From NCBI RefSeq assembly GCF_004794465.1, contig NZ_SSDJ01000147.1, forward strand, positions 62,001-126,000: DNA of 64,000 bases, read 5' to 3'. The stretch comes from Microbacterium sp. K24 (lineage in GTDB: Bacteria; Actinomycetota; Actinomycetes; Actinomycetales; Microbacteriaceae). Position 1 is the first letter of the stretch. Each line of letters starts with the position of its first letter. Position numbers and translations under genes: made by a program. This document shows, in pieces, positions 1-6,934 of this stretch. The notes beneath the pieces are model-generated. The model did no database searches, had not been told where the DNA came from, and was given only the letters and a program-made list of their open reading frames with translations.

Positions 1-344
1 TTCGCCCGCGGGAGGTTCGCCACGACGAGCAGGTACGAATCCGTGACGAGGTCCTCGATCAGCTCAGGATCCAGGTCTCCGGAGGGGTTCACCGTGATCC
101 AGTGCTTCTTGTTCATGTGATAGCCGGGGGTTATCGCGTCGAACTGTTCGCGGAGCGCCTTGCTGTCCTCCGGATCGGCCTTCAGGGTCACCCTCGGATC
201 ACCGGCGACATCCATCATCAACAGGAACACCTTGTCCCGCACCTTGAAGACCTCCCATTCGGGTCCGAACGGGTATTCCAAGACGGCACCGGGCAGCTCG
301 TCGACCCGTGCCCGAGCACATTCCTGCAGTTCCTCGCCGTTCAC
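1..344 (-). CDS. MmcQ/YjbR family protein (3' end cut by window edge)
   Basis: The visible 114 codons encode a small MmcQ/YjbR-type protein. The fold resembles CyaY and is often annotated as DNA-binding, but its biochemical role is not settled. The family hallmark GYHMNKKHWITV is at residues 74-85, after a region with EYPFG and EVFKV typical of the family. Usual length is about 115-120 residues, so only a few C-terminal residues lie outside the window. I choose the GTG at 344, which has AAGGAG 5 nt upstream. An ATG ten bases earlier is out of frame and stops at once. The gene follows the hydrolase gene by about 55 bp and may share its transcript. Confidence 0.85.
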   Translation of the reverse strand, partial: MNGEELQECARARVDELPGAVLEYPFGPEWEVFKVRDKVFLLMMDVAGDPRVTLKADPEDSKALREQFDAITPGYHMNKKHWITVNPSGDLDPELIEDLVTDSYLLVVANLPRA

Positions 345-398
345 GTGGGCTCCTTCATTCTGGGTCTCTTCACTCTGCCGCAGCGTCGGCGCACGCAG

Positions 399-1226
399 TC
401 AGGCGCGCACGAGGTCGAGCGCTCGCGTGATCTCCGGCCACGCGAGCGCTCCGAGTTCGGCGTCGGCATCGGGTGAGCCCCCGCGCGCCATCGCCTGTCC
501 GCCCACGACAGCGGTCTCGCCGGGCAGCAGGAGACGGTGACCGGCTGCGGGATGGGTGACGATGACGGTGTCGAGGCCGGCGGCCGTGCGCCGGCGCGCG
601 AGGCGGTCGGCGAACGGGACGCTCGGCCACACCTGGTCGTCACCTCCGGCGACGAGGACGAGATCCCCGACGATGTCCTCGGCGCGGATCGTGGCGGCGA
701 CGGACAGCTCCGGATGATGCTCGATGCTCGACTCGTACAGCGAGCGGTACGCGGGCGGATCGGTGTCCGCCCGCCAGGACGAGTCGAACGGCATGGCCGG
801 AAGGGGGTTTCCGCCATGCGTCCAATGCGACGACCAGCGGCCGTCTGCGACTCCCGACCAGACGACCGATGAGGGCGAGACAGCGATGGTCGCATCCGTC
901 GGATGCACGGATGCCGTGACGAGTGCGGCCTCGGCGCCGAACGACGTCCCGAAGATCGCCACGCGATCGCTGTCCCGCCGCAGCAGTTCGAGCTGCTCGA
1001 TGAACAGCTCGATCGGCACCTCGTGCGGCGCGGGCCGCTGCCCGACACCGCCGAACCAGCGGATGGCCCGCACGCGAGCGCCGTGCTGCGCGAGCAGGTC
1101 TGCGCGTTCGTTCTCGATGCGTCCGCTGGAGCCGGCGAGCAGCAGCACGGCGGTCCCGGAGGCGCACTCCGGGTGCGCGTCGTGAAGATCGGCCAGGTCG
1201 AGCGACCCGCTGTGCAGCGGGGTCAT
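399..1226 (-). CDS. Alpha/beta hydrolase, BAAT C-terminal/acyl-CoA thioesterase-like
   Basis: This is a 275-residue soluble alpha/beta hydrolase. The nucleophile elbow GTSFG is at residues 93-97 (Ser95). The probable acid is in GGDDQVW (Asp196/197) and the histidine is His230 in AAGHRLLLPG. The spacing and the DDQVWPS/AGHRL signatures resemble the C-terminal catalytic domain of bile acid-CoA:amino acid acyltransferase and acyl-CoA thioesterases. Because the N-terminal domain of those enzymes is absent, a stand-alone esterase or thioesterase is the safer reading; the substrate is unknown. The ATG overlaps the stop of the upstream small membrane protein by four bases (ATGA), so the two are translationally coupled. 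Confidence 0.8.
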   Translation of the reverse strand: MTPLHSGSLDLADLHDAHPECASGTAVLLLAGSSGRIENERADLLAQHGARVRAIRWFGGVGQRPAPHEVPIELFIEQLELLRRDSDRVAIFGTSFGAEAALVTASVHPTDATIAVSPSSVVWSGVADGRWSSHWTHGGNPLPAMPFDSSWRADTDPPAYRSLYESSIEHHPELSVAATIRAEDIVGDLVLVAGGDDQVWPSVPFADRLARRRTAAGLDTVIVTHPAAGHRLLLPGETAVVGGQAMARGGSPDADAELGALAWPEITRALDLVRA

Positions 1227-1516
1227 CCGTCGCGGTCGATGCCGAAGGTACGCTTAACGATCGCCTGCACGTCTCGGTCGAGTCCGTCGATGCGGGTGTT
1301 CACGGCATCGAACCGTGCGTTCATCTCGTTGCGGAGCCCGCCGATCTGCCCGTTCATCTCGTTGCGGAGCCCGCCGATCTGGCCGTTCATCTCGTTGCGG
1401 AGTCCGCCGATCTCGGTCCGGAGGATGCGGACGAACAGCGTGGAGACGACCGTGAGGGTGCCGAACATCAGCGCGGTGAACGAGCCGATCATGGTCCAGA
1501 TCTGCGCGTCGTTCAT
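1223..1516 (-). CDS. Small membrane-anchored coiled-coil protein with 11-residue repeats
   Basis: This encodes about 97 residues: a single N-terminal membrane segment (IGSFTALMFGTLTVVSTLFV) followed by a helical tail. The tail carries three near-identical 11-residue units (GGLRNEMNGQI). It ends ARFDAVNTRIDGLDRDVQAIVKR, which is typical of hendecad/heptad coiled coils. I favour the ATG at 1516, where GAGGAG lies 9 nt upstream. The in-frame ATG at 1525 sits directly on that Shine-Dalgarno, and the longer ORF upstream has no ribosome site. Similar small coiled-coil membrane proteins are common in actinobacteria, without a known function. It precedes and overlaps the hydrolase gene by 4 bp. Confidence 0.75.
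   Translation of the reverse strand: MNDAQIWTMIGSFTALMFGTLTVVSTLFVRILRTEIGGLRNEMNGQIGGLRNEMNGQIGGLRNEMNARFDAVNTRIDGLDRDVQAIVKRTFGIDRDG
1320..1413. repeat. 33-bp tandem repeat (2.85 copies) inside a coding region
   Basis: Three copies of a 33-bp unit start at 1320, 1353 and 1386, the last partial. They differ at only two or three bases. Each unit encodes 11 residues, so a change of copy number keeps the frame. Third codon positions are almost unchanged, which suggests recent duplication rather than selection on protein alone. Confidence 0.9.
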
Positions 1517-1576
1517 GAATCCCATCTCCTCATCGTGGCATCGATCCGGCAAGCCTGCCAGAGCTCGCGGGCGAAC

Positions 1577-1605
1577 ATATCGGTTCCCCACGAAACGCGG
1601 ACAAC
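1577..1605 (-). promoter_or_regulatory. Candidate promoter of the coiled-coil/hydrolase operon
   Basis: On the minus strand TTGTCC (1600-1605) and GATATG (1577-1582) are 17 bp apart, about 55 nt before the ATG at 1516. The fit to the primary sigma consensus is moderate. Confidence 0.4.
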
Positions 1606-1644
1606 GCTTCTCCACCCGTGTCTGTGGAGGAGATGCGAGAGGCC

Positions 1645-1666
1645 GGGCGGTGGGTGTCCACCGCCC
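1645..1666 (-). terminator. Hairpin after rtcB
   Basis: A perfect 9-bp GC stem (GGGCGGTGG / CCACCGCCC) with a 4-base loop lies 11 nt past the rtcB stop. There is no U-tract, as is usual in this high-GC sequence. Confidence 0.65.
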
Positions 1667-1677
1667 GCCCCCTCGTC

Positions 1678-2847
1678 TCAGTCGCCCTTCACGTTGACGA
1701 GCTGCCGCAGCGTGTGCCGGATCGATACGAGGCTCGCGGCATCCGCCATCACCTGGTCGATGGGCTTGTACGCCTGCGGGATCTCATCGATGAAGGCGTC
1801 CGTGTCACGGAACTCGATCCCCGCCATCGCCTCCCGCAGCTGCTCGTGCGTGAACGTCTTCCGTGCCGTCGACCGGGAGAAGTTCCGGCCGGCGCCGTGC
1901 GGCGAGGAGTTCAGCGACTGCGGGTCGCCGAGTCCCTCGACCACGTACGAGGCCGTGCCCATCGAGCCGGGGATGAGCCCGGGCCGACCGGCATCCGCCT
2001 GGATAGCGCCCTTCCGAGACACCCACACCTGCTTGCCGTCGTGCTTCTCCGACTCGGTGAAGTTGTGATGGCAGTTGATCCGCTCCTGCTCGTCGACCGG
2101 CGTGCCGAGGAACTCCGACACCTGCCGCACGACGCGGTCCATCATCTCCGCCCGGTTCAGCAGCGCGAAGTGCTGGGCCCACCGCAGCTCCCGGATGTAC
2201 CGGGTGAACTCCGGGGTCCCCTCGACCAGGTACGCCAGGTCGGGGTCCGGGAGGTCGATCCACCACTGCTTCGCGAGCCGCTGCGCGACCGAGATGTGCT
2301 TCATGGCGATCTTGTTCCCGACGCCGCGCGAACCCGAGTGCAGGAACAGCCAGACCCGGTCGAGTTCGTCGGCCGAGACCTCGATGAAGTGGTTGCCCGA
2401 GCCGAGCGTGCCCAACTGCAGCCGCCAGTTCCCGGCGTACTGCGCGGGGTCGAACCCGTTGTTCTCGGCCAGCGCCTCGAGCTCCGCGATGCGGGGCGCG
2501 GCGGTCGCGACGATCTTGTTGTTGTACCGGCCGGCCGAGAGCGGGATGGCGCGCTCGATCTGCTCCCGGAGTTCGGCGAGGTCGCGACCGTCGAGGTCGC
2601 TCTTCGTGAAGTGGGTGCGGACGGCGATCATGCCGCAGCCGATGTCGACGCCGACCGCGGCAGGGATGATCGCCCCGAGCGTCGGGATGACCGACCCGAC
2701 CGTCGCGCCCTTTCCGAGGTGCGCATCCGGCATCAGTGCCAGGTGCGGGTGGATGAACGGCATGCGTGCCGTGGTGTGCGCCTGCGCGAGTGTCTTCTCG
2801 TCGATCAGCGACGCCCACGACAGCAGCCGTGCGGAGAGCCTCTCCAT
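1678..2847 (-). CDS. rtcB: RtcB family RNA-splicing/repair ligase
   Basis: This 389-residue RtcB-family protein would join RNA 2',3'-cyclic phosphate or 3'-phosphate ends to 5'-OH ends through a GMP-histidine intermediate with Mn2+. Visible signatures are MPDAHLGKG (39-47), VDIGCGM with the metal-binding Cys71 (67-73), GSGNHFIE (149-156), HSGSRG (170-175), NCHHN (258-262) and the guanylylated-histidine motif HGAGR (317-321). All key residues are present. Length is close to the shorter bacterial forms. The ATG at 2847 has AAGGAAAGGA upstream; the longer open frame upstream is chance reading through the leader. No RtcA or RtcR is adjacent. A 32-codon ORF and a hairpin precede it on the probable transcript. 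Confidence 0.93.
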   Translation of the reverse strand: MERLSARLLSWASLIDEKTLAQAHTTARMPFIHPHLALMPDAHLGKGATVGSVIPTLGAIIPAAVGVDIGCGMIAVRTHFTKSDLDGRDLAELREQIERAIPLSAGRYNNKIVATAAPRIAELEALAENNGFDPAQYAGNWRLQLGTLGSGNHFIEVSADELDRVWLFLHSGSRGVGNKIAMKHISVAQRLAKQWWIDLPDPDLAYLVEGTPEFTRYIRELRWAQHFALLNRAEMMDRVVRQVSEFLGTPVDEQERINCHHNFTESEKHDGKQVWVSRKGAIQADAGRPGLIPGSMGTASYVVEGLGDPQSLNSSPHGAGRNFSRSTARKTFTHEQLREAMAGIEFRDTDAFIDEIPQAYKPIDQVMADAASLVSIRHTLRQLVNVKGD

Positions 2848-2877
2848 GATTCCTTTCCTTGTGGTGATGTCCAGCCA

Positions 2878-2917
2878 CAGGTCAGGGGTCTCTCCAACGG
2901 AAAACGCCCCGGACCTG
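2878..2917 (-). promoter_or_regulatory. Hairpin in the rtcB leader
   Basis: Arms at 2878-2888 and 2907-2917 form an 11-bp stem with one mismatch (CAGGTCCGGGG / CCCCTGACCTG on the minus strand) and an 18-base loop. It lies between the small upstream ORF and rtcB, about 30 nt before the rtcB start, so it could act as an attenuator or as an RNA ligand/substrate element. Confidence 0.5.
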
Positions 2918-2948
2918 ACGGTACGAGGCGTGAGAGCAGCGGATGCTG

Positions 2949-3047
2949 TCAGACGGCGCGCGCCGGAGGGTACGACTCGTAGCGGTCGTTGCGCTTCGGC
3001 TGAAGCGCCTCGACCGCGGCGAAGGGGAGTTTCCGCAGGGCGGTCAT
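2949..3047 (-). CDS. Small 32-residue ORF upstream of rtcB
   Basis: The ORF reads MTALRKLPF...NDRYESYPPARAV, 32 residues, basic and without a membrane segment. I do not recognise it. Support for translation comes from a strong AGGAG 7 nt before the ATG and a good promoter 49 nt further upstream. It ends about 100 nt before the rtcB start, with a hairpin in the gap. It may be a leader ORF controlling rtcB, or a small protein acting with the ligase. Conservation of the peptide in related genomes would tell these apart. Confidence 0.5.
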   Translation of the reverse strand: MTALRKLPFAAVEALQPKRNDRYESYPPARAV

Positions 3048-3095
3048 CCGTCGTCTCCTCGGCTGGCGTGCTGCGCCGGTCGGCACAGCTTTCCG

Positions 3096-3125
3096 AGAAT
3101 AGGGGGCGACACGCCCGGGCGTCAA
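3096..3125 (-). promoter_or_regulatory. Promoter of the small ORF-rtcB transcript
   Basis: On the minus strand a -35 TTGACG (3120-3125) and a -10 TATTCT (3096-3101) are separated by 18 bp, a near-consensus primary-sigma promoter. It overlaps the stop codon of the VOC gene and starts a roughly 240-nt leader before rtcB. Confidence 0.65.
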
Positions 3126-3526
3126 GCCGGATCGCGCGGAGGGTTGTACATGAATTCGATGCGGATGCCGTCGGCGTCTTCGATGAACGAGGCGTAGTAC
3201 CGGTCGCTGTAGCGCGGGTACTCCTTGGGCTCGCGCACCGCGGTCCATCCGGCGTCGAGCGCGACCGCGTGGAGGCGGTCGACGTCGGCAGGGGATTCCA
3301 TCGCCCAGGCGAGATGCTGCCATCCGACGCGGCCGTGCCGGTGCGGGGTGCTGTCCTCGTCCCACACGTAGAGGATGATCTCGGTCTCATCGCCGTTGTT
3401 CCACGAGATCGAGTGATCGTCCTCCCCGCCGCTCTGATAGCCGAGCGCCGCGAGGACCGGATGGAACTGCGCGCGCCCCCGTTCGAGATCGGCGACGGTG
3501 ATACCCAGATGATCGAGGAGAGCCAT
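3122..3526 (-). CDS. VOC family protein (glyoxalase/bleomycin-resistance fold)
   Basis: This 134-residue vicinal-oxygen-chelate protein has the expected opening MALLDHLGITVADLERGRAQFHPVLAALGY, with a probable metal ligand at His6. A central WQHLAWAME strand carries His70, and the ending GIRIEFMYNPP carries a Glu ligand. This is the paired beta-alpha-beta-beta-beta arrangement of one VOC module. Members range from glyoxalase I to dioxygenases and antibiotic-binding proteins; the substrate cannot be told here. The start is probably leaderless: AAGACT lies 6 nt before the ATG. It stands alone between the rtcB promoter and a small membrane protein gene. Confidence 0.85.
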   Translation of the reverse strand: MALLDHLGITVADLERGRAQFHPVLAALGYQSGGEDDHSISWNNGDETEIILYVWDEDSTPHRHGRVGWQHLAWAMESPADVDRLHAVALDAGWTAVREPKEYPRYSDRYYASFIEDADGIRIEFMYNPPRDPA

Positions 3527-3571
3527 GGGGCCAGTCTTGCAGGGGCGACGGACGTCGCACCAGAGCGGCGC

Positions 3572-3769
3572 TCAGAGCTCGATGCCGTGGTCCTCGTCGT
3601 TGACGCCGGCGTTGTTCCCGCGCCGCGACTCGTAGCCGAGGAACCAGCCGAGCCAGACGATCGCCGCGAGCAGGATGCCGAGCCAGACGTTCTGGAAGAT
3701 CAGGCCGATGACGACACCGACGACGAGCAGACCGGCGGTGACGGAGACGCGGAGCGCGGTGCGGGACAT
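3572..3769 (-). CDS. Small two-helix membrane protein
   Basis: The 65-residue product has two predicted membrane helices (about residues 10-26 and 28-45). The tail YESRRGNNAGVNDEDHGIEL is polar and acidic. The helices are rich in Gly, Val, Leu and Trp. I cannot assign a family. A TAGGCT box 6 nt before the ATG fits a leaderless transcript, which supports this as a real gene. Confidence 0.65.
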   Translation of the reverse strand: MSRTALRVSVTAGLLVVGVVIGLIFQNVWLGILLAAIVWLGWFLGYESRRGNNAGVNDEDHGIEL

Positions 3770-3808
3770 GACCTCAGCCTAGATCTTCGCTGGCGGGGAG
3801 CGGGCAGC

Positions 3809-4768
3809 TCAGCGGCCGCGATGGTTCTCGGGTGCGAGGCGCGGGCCGCGGCGGGGCTCCTTCACTCCGCTGGCGTAGATCAGCCGGATGACGCGCTGGC
3901 GGTGCCCCGCCCAGGGCGCGAGGAGCTCGAGCATGCCGTCGTCGTCCGTGCGCGTGCCGGTGAGCACGTAGCCCACCTCGTGAGCCAGGTGGTAGTCGCC
4001 CACGCTGACGGCATCCGGGTCGCCGAGCGCGCGGATGCGGGTCTCGGCCGAGGTCCACACGCCGATCCCGGGGAGGCTCGTGAGCACGCGGTCGCGGTCG
4101 ATTCCCGTCGATGCCGCGCGCACCGCGCGCTCGATGCTGTCGCCACGGGAGGCGGCGCGCACGAGTGTCTTGGACTGCGGCGGCTCGACGGCCGCGCGGT
4201 GCCAGGACCACGACGGGATCGTGCGCCAGACGGATGCCGCGGGCGGCGCGAACATCGGGCGAGGGGTGGGGCCGGGTGCGCGCTCGCCGAAGCGCGATAC
4301 CAGGAAGCGCCAGGCGCCGAAGGCCTGCATCGCGGTGACCTTCTGCTCGAGGATGGAACCGGCGAGGGCGTCGAACACCTCGTCGGTGCGGGCGAGGCGG
4401 ATGCCGGGGTTGCGACGGGCGACTTCGGCGATGAGCGGATGCCCCGAGGCGTCGAACCCCTCGGCGTCGTCGCTCGCGCCGCACAGGTCGGGCACCCGGT
4501 CGAGCGCCTCGGCGGCTCCGGGCCCCCAGGCGGTCGCGCGGACTTCGTCGCCGATCGCGCGCATCGCGAGAGTCGCGGCTCCGAGCGGAGTGCGCACGGC
4601 CCGCCAGATCACCCGGGCGTCGATGACCGTCGTCGGATCGGTTCCCCCACGCCGCAGCACGCCGACGGTGCGACCGAAGTCGAGGTCGTGCCGAGGCCGG
4701 TAGACGGTCTCGTGCGCGGCACCCGACCCTGCGGCGGATGCCGCTGCGGGATCGGCTGTGAGGGTCAT
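3809..4768 (-). CDS. DNA-3-methyladenine glycosylase 2-like (HhH-GPD)
   Basis: This 319-residue base-excision repair glycosylase belongs to the HhH-GPD superfamily, AlkA branch, which removes alkylated bases such as 3-methyladenine. The helix-hairpin-helix LPGIGVWTS is at residues 232-240. The catalytic aspartate is Asp258 in VSVGDYHLAHEVGY, the actinobacterial form of the AlkA active site. Residues 25-120 correspond to the AlkA N-terminal domain. No Ada methyltransferase domain is fused. TAGGGT lies 6 nt upstream of the ATG, so the start is probably leaderless and the gene is transcribed alone. Confidence 0.87.
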   Translation of the reverse strand: MTLTADPAAASAAGSGAAHETVYRPRHDLDFGRTVGVLRRGGTDPTTVIDARVIWRAVRTPLGAATLAMRAIGDEVRATAWGPGAAEALDRVPDLCGASDDAEGFDASGHPLIAEVARRNPGIRLARTDEVFDALAGSILEQKVTAMQAFGAWRFLVSRFGERAPGPTPRPMFAPPAASVWRTIPSWSWHRAAVEPPQSKTLVRAASRGDSIERAVRAASTGIDRDRVLTSLPGIGVWTSAETRIRALGDPDAVSVGDYHLAHEVGYVLTGTRTDDDGMLELLAPWAGHRQRVIRLIYASGVKEPRRGPRLAPENHRGR

Positions 4769-4814
4769 GCGCCCACCCTACGCGGCGGCGCCGACAACGC
4801 TGCCGGGGTCGTGC

Positions 4815-5525
4815 TCAGAAGCGGTCGGGCGAAGGCGTGCCGTGGCCGTAGCGGATGACGACGTCGGCGTGCCGGTCGAAGCGGTAGCCGATGCCCCGCA
4901 CGGTGCGCACGATGTCCTCGTAACGGCCGAGCTTGGCGCGCAGGCGGCGCACGTGCACGTCGATGGTGCGCTCGCCGGGGGTCTCGTCGTCCTGCGCCTG
5001 CCAGAGGGCGGACACGAGCTCGGAGCGCTCGATGGTGCGGCCCTCGCGCAGCACGAGGTACTGCAGCAGCTCGAACTCCTTGTAGGTGAAGGCGGCGGAC
5101 TCGCCGTCGATGAGGACGCGCTTGCGGGAGATGTCGACCGTGACGCCCGTCTCCTCCTCGACGGTGTCCTCTTCGGCGGCGGCCTTGGTGCGGGCGATCG
5201 CGCCGGGCTCCTGCAGTGCGAGGCGCACGACGTCGAGGTCGCGCCCGCCGGAGCCGTGCGGGGCGAGAGCCACCGTGGCGTGGGTCTCGGCGCCCGGCGC
5301 GAGCTCCGCGAGCGTGCGGCGCAGGGCGTCGACGAGGAGCGGGAGGCTCACGCCGGCTTCGGCGGCCTTGATCTCGTCGAGTCCGACGTAGAGGGCGAAG
5401 CCGCGGGGCGAGCGGACGGCGGGAAGATCGGCGGCGCCGTTCAGCGAAGCGGCCTCGGACTGCGGGCGGGCGGTGCGGGTCTGGGCTGCGGTGGCGGGAC
5501 GCTCGAGAAGTGCGATGTTCGACAT
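4815..5525 (-). CDS. Winged-helix transcriptional regulator (OmpR/PhoB-type DNA-binding domain)
   Basis: The product is about 236 residues. Residues 127-216 form a Trans_Reg_C winged helix: FTYKEFELLQYLVLREGRTI, then ERTIDVHVRRLRAKLG as recognition helix, and VRTVRGIGYRFD as wing. The N-terminal 120 residues are not a receiver domain: no phospho-acceptor Asp pocket is seen, and the segment GFALYVGLDEIKAAEAGVSLPLLVDALRRTL is unrelated. It is therefore an orphan regulator with an unknown sensing domain. The ATG at 5525 follows GAGGA by about 10 nt. A 250-nt leader precedes it, with a Met/Cys-rich small ORF and a series of hairpins, which suggests control by attenuation. Confidence 0.82.
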   Translation of the reverse strand: MSNIALLERPATAAQTRTARPQSEAASLNGAADLPAVRSPRGFALYVGLDEIKAAEAGVSLPLLVDALRRTLAELAPGAETHATVALAPHGSGGRDLDVVRLALQEPGAIARTKAAAEEDTVEEETGVTVDISRKRVLIDGESAAFTYKEFELLQYLVLREGRTIERSELVSALWQAQDDETPGERTIDVHVRRLRAKLGRYEDIVRTVRGIGYRFDRHADVVIRYGHGTPSPDRF

Positions 5526-5673
5526 GATGATGAAGTCCTCAGGACGTGAGCCGGAGAGCGGCTCTGATGTGTTGCGAATGACCGGCGGAGCCGGGAAACG
5601 AGCAAGGGTGGATGCTCGGTGACTCTGACCTCGCAGATGGCGAAGGATCAGGTCAGGCGGGGTGGCTGTTCGT
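5526..5673 (-). promoter_or_regulatory. Attenuator-like leader region of the winged-helix gene
   Basis: After the stop of the leader peptide the minus-strand RNA can form several hairpins: CTGACCT/AGGTCAG (5625-5656), CGAGCA/TGCTCG (5599-5618), CCGGC/GCCGG, GAGCC/GGCTC, and GTCC-TGA-GGAC covering the ribosome site. Together with the leader ORF this stretch and the next fill the 326-bp gap between the divergent genes. Confidence 0.45.
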
Positions 5674-5775
5674 TCAGCGACACATTCGGCAACACATGCC
5701 AACGCGACCGGGCATCATCATCCCGGCAGTCCCGTTCGCCTCCTGGGCGGACAAAGGGCGTGCGTTGGTGGTCAT
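5674..5775 (-). CDS. Met/Cys-rich leader peptide (leaderless)
   Basis: A 33-residue ORF ends MMMPGRVGMCCRMCR. Six of its 33 codons are Met and three are Cys, with Cys at positions 28, 29 and 32 next to the stop. The ATG sits 6 nt after a CATAAT -10 box, so transcription probably starts on the first codon. Leaderless small ORFs with terminal cysteine codons act as cysteine-responsive attenuators in mycobacteria. This one has the same design, with methionine codons added. The gene downstream is a regulator, not a sulfur-assimilation enzyme, which is unusual. The link to sulfur supply is inference. Confidence 0.65.
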   Translation of the reverse strand: MTTNARPLSAQEANGTAGMMMPGRVGMCCRMCR

Positions 5776-5781
5776 GGGGGG

Positions 5782-5811
5782 ATTATGTCCGATCGTGTCG
5801 CCTCGTGTCAA
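5782..5811 (-). promoter_or_regulatory. Strong promoter of the leader peptide/winged-helix transcript
   Basis: On the minus strand TTGACA (5806-5811) and CATAAT (5782-5787) are 18 bp apart. The -10 box ends 6 nt before the leader ATG. It is one of the best consensus matches I found in the window. Confidence 0.75.
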
Positions 5812-5851
5812 AACGGGCTCTGTGCGCATGAGCGGGCGTAACGTTGCTCGA

Positions 5852-6160
5852 ATGACGATCTCGACCACGATCGGCGGGTTCATCCTGACCGACGAGAAGG
5901 ATGAATCGCGCTACACCCTGATGCGTGACGGGCGACTGGTGAGCGTGCTCGACTACCGCGACGACGGCAGCACCGTCGCATTGACGAGAGCGTTCACGAT
6001 CCCGACTTTCCGCGGTCACGGGTACGCGGGGAAGGTCGTCGAGGGCGCCGTCGCCGACATCGAGGCGCGCGGGGATCGCAAGGTCGACGCGGTCTGCTGG
6101 TACGTCGCGGACTGGTTCGCGGCCCACCCCGATCGCGCTCACCTCCTGCGCACGCGCTGA
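5852..6160 (+). CDS. Small GNAT-type N-acetyltransferase (YjdJ-like)
   Basis: This 102-residue protein is of the short single-domain GNAT type. The central FRGHGYAGKVVEGAVADI is the acetyl-CoA pyrophosphate-binding loop and helix. SVLDYRDDGSTVALTRAFTIP forms the preceding strands and DAVCWYVADWFAAHPD the C-terminal strand. Proteins of this size and order are annotated as YjdJ-type acetyltransferases of unknown substrate. I use the ATG at 5852, where TAACGT lies 7 nt upstream, consistent with a leaderless start. The longer open frame begins within the divergent leader. It is divergent from the leader peptide. Confidence 0.82.
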   Translation: MTISTTIGGFILTDEKDESRYTLMRDGRLVSVLDYRDDGSTVALTRAFTIPTFRGHGYAGKVVEGAVADIEARGDRKVDAVCWYVADWFAAHPDRAHLLRTR

Positions 6161-6211
6161 CGCGCGCGATTGTTTCGTTCTGTTACGCGGTCGGCCTGAC
6201 AGGATGAAGCC

Positions 6212-6679
6212 ATGAAACTCGCCGAGGCCCTCACCGCCCGAGCCGATCTGCAGCGCCGCATCGAGCAGCTCCGCGCTCGCATCACCGCCAACGCCCGGTA
6301 CCAGGAGGGCGAGGAGCCGGCGGAGGATGCCGCCGCCCTGATCATCGAAGCGGATGCCGCTCTCGCGCAGCTGCGCGACCTGATCCGCCGCATCAACGCG
6401 ACGAACACGCGGCTGAGCCTCGGCGCCGACGGCACCATGACCGATGCGCTCGCCGCCCGCGACGTCCTGCGCCTGCAGCACTCGCTGCTGACGGATGCCG
6501 CGGCCGCCGCCTCCGGATCGAACGATCAGTTCCTCCGCCAGATGCGCTCGGAGCTCCGACAGATCTCCGCGCTCCCGGTGGCACAGCTGCGCTCCCGGGC
6601 CGATGCGGTCGCGCAGGAGCTGCGCGAGCTCGACAACCGGATCCAGCAGGCGAACTGGACGAGCGACCTGGAGGAGTGA
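6212..6679 (+). CDS. DIP1984 family protein
   Basis: This 155-residue, strongly helical protein matches the DIP1984 (septicolysin-like) family of actinobacteria. The start MKLAEALTARADLQRRIEQLR and ARYQEGEEPAEDA are characteristic, as are the RINATNT motif and the closing ALPVAQLRSRADAVAQELRELDNRIQQANW. No catalytic or membrane segment is seen, and the cellular role is not established. CAGGAT lies 6 nt before the ATG, so it may be leaderless. It is followed by about 250 bp in which I find no convincing gene before sbcD. Confidence 0.85.
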   Translation: MKLAEALTARADLQRRIEQLRARITANARYQEGEEPAEDAAALIIEADAALAQLRDLIRRINATNTRLSLGADGTMTDALAARDVLRLQHSLLTDAAAAASGSNDQFLRQMRSELRQISALPVAQLRSRADAVAQELRELDNRIQQANWTSDLEE

Positions 6680-6934
6680 GCGGAAGTCGGTAGTCACGAC
6701 GAGGCGGGCACAACCCCGGCCGGAGGGGCAATTCCGGCACCTGTTGGGCGGAGGGCAGCCCGGATCTCGCATCGCGCAGCCCCGCACGCCGCACAGGTGA
6801 AGGCGCACACCGCACCACGCATCACCGCGTGCCGATCGTCGCGACGAGGGTGGGTCAGGGGACCTTCCGCTCTCTCCTCCCCATCTGCGGCACGCCTCGG
6901 ACCGAATGTCGGAGGGGGTTCGTACCTTGTGAGT

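Noticed and set aside
1618-4858. Very long open frames on the strand opposite rtcB, VOC and glycosylase genes (454 and 927 codons)
   Set aside because: They mirror real genes with full motif sets, have Arg/Pro/Ala-biased composition and cross several gene boundaries. High GC makes stop codons rare on the opposite strand.
6680-6934. Cys-rich minus-strand frames in the gap before sbcD (CAFTCAACGAARC and CRNCPSGRGC)
   Set aside because: Both look like small zinc ribbons in different frames of the same GC-rich stretch, but neither has a start with a ribosome site or -10 box. Conservation across genomes could revive one of them.
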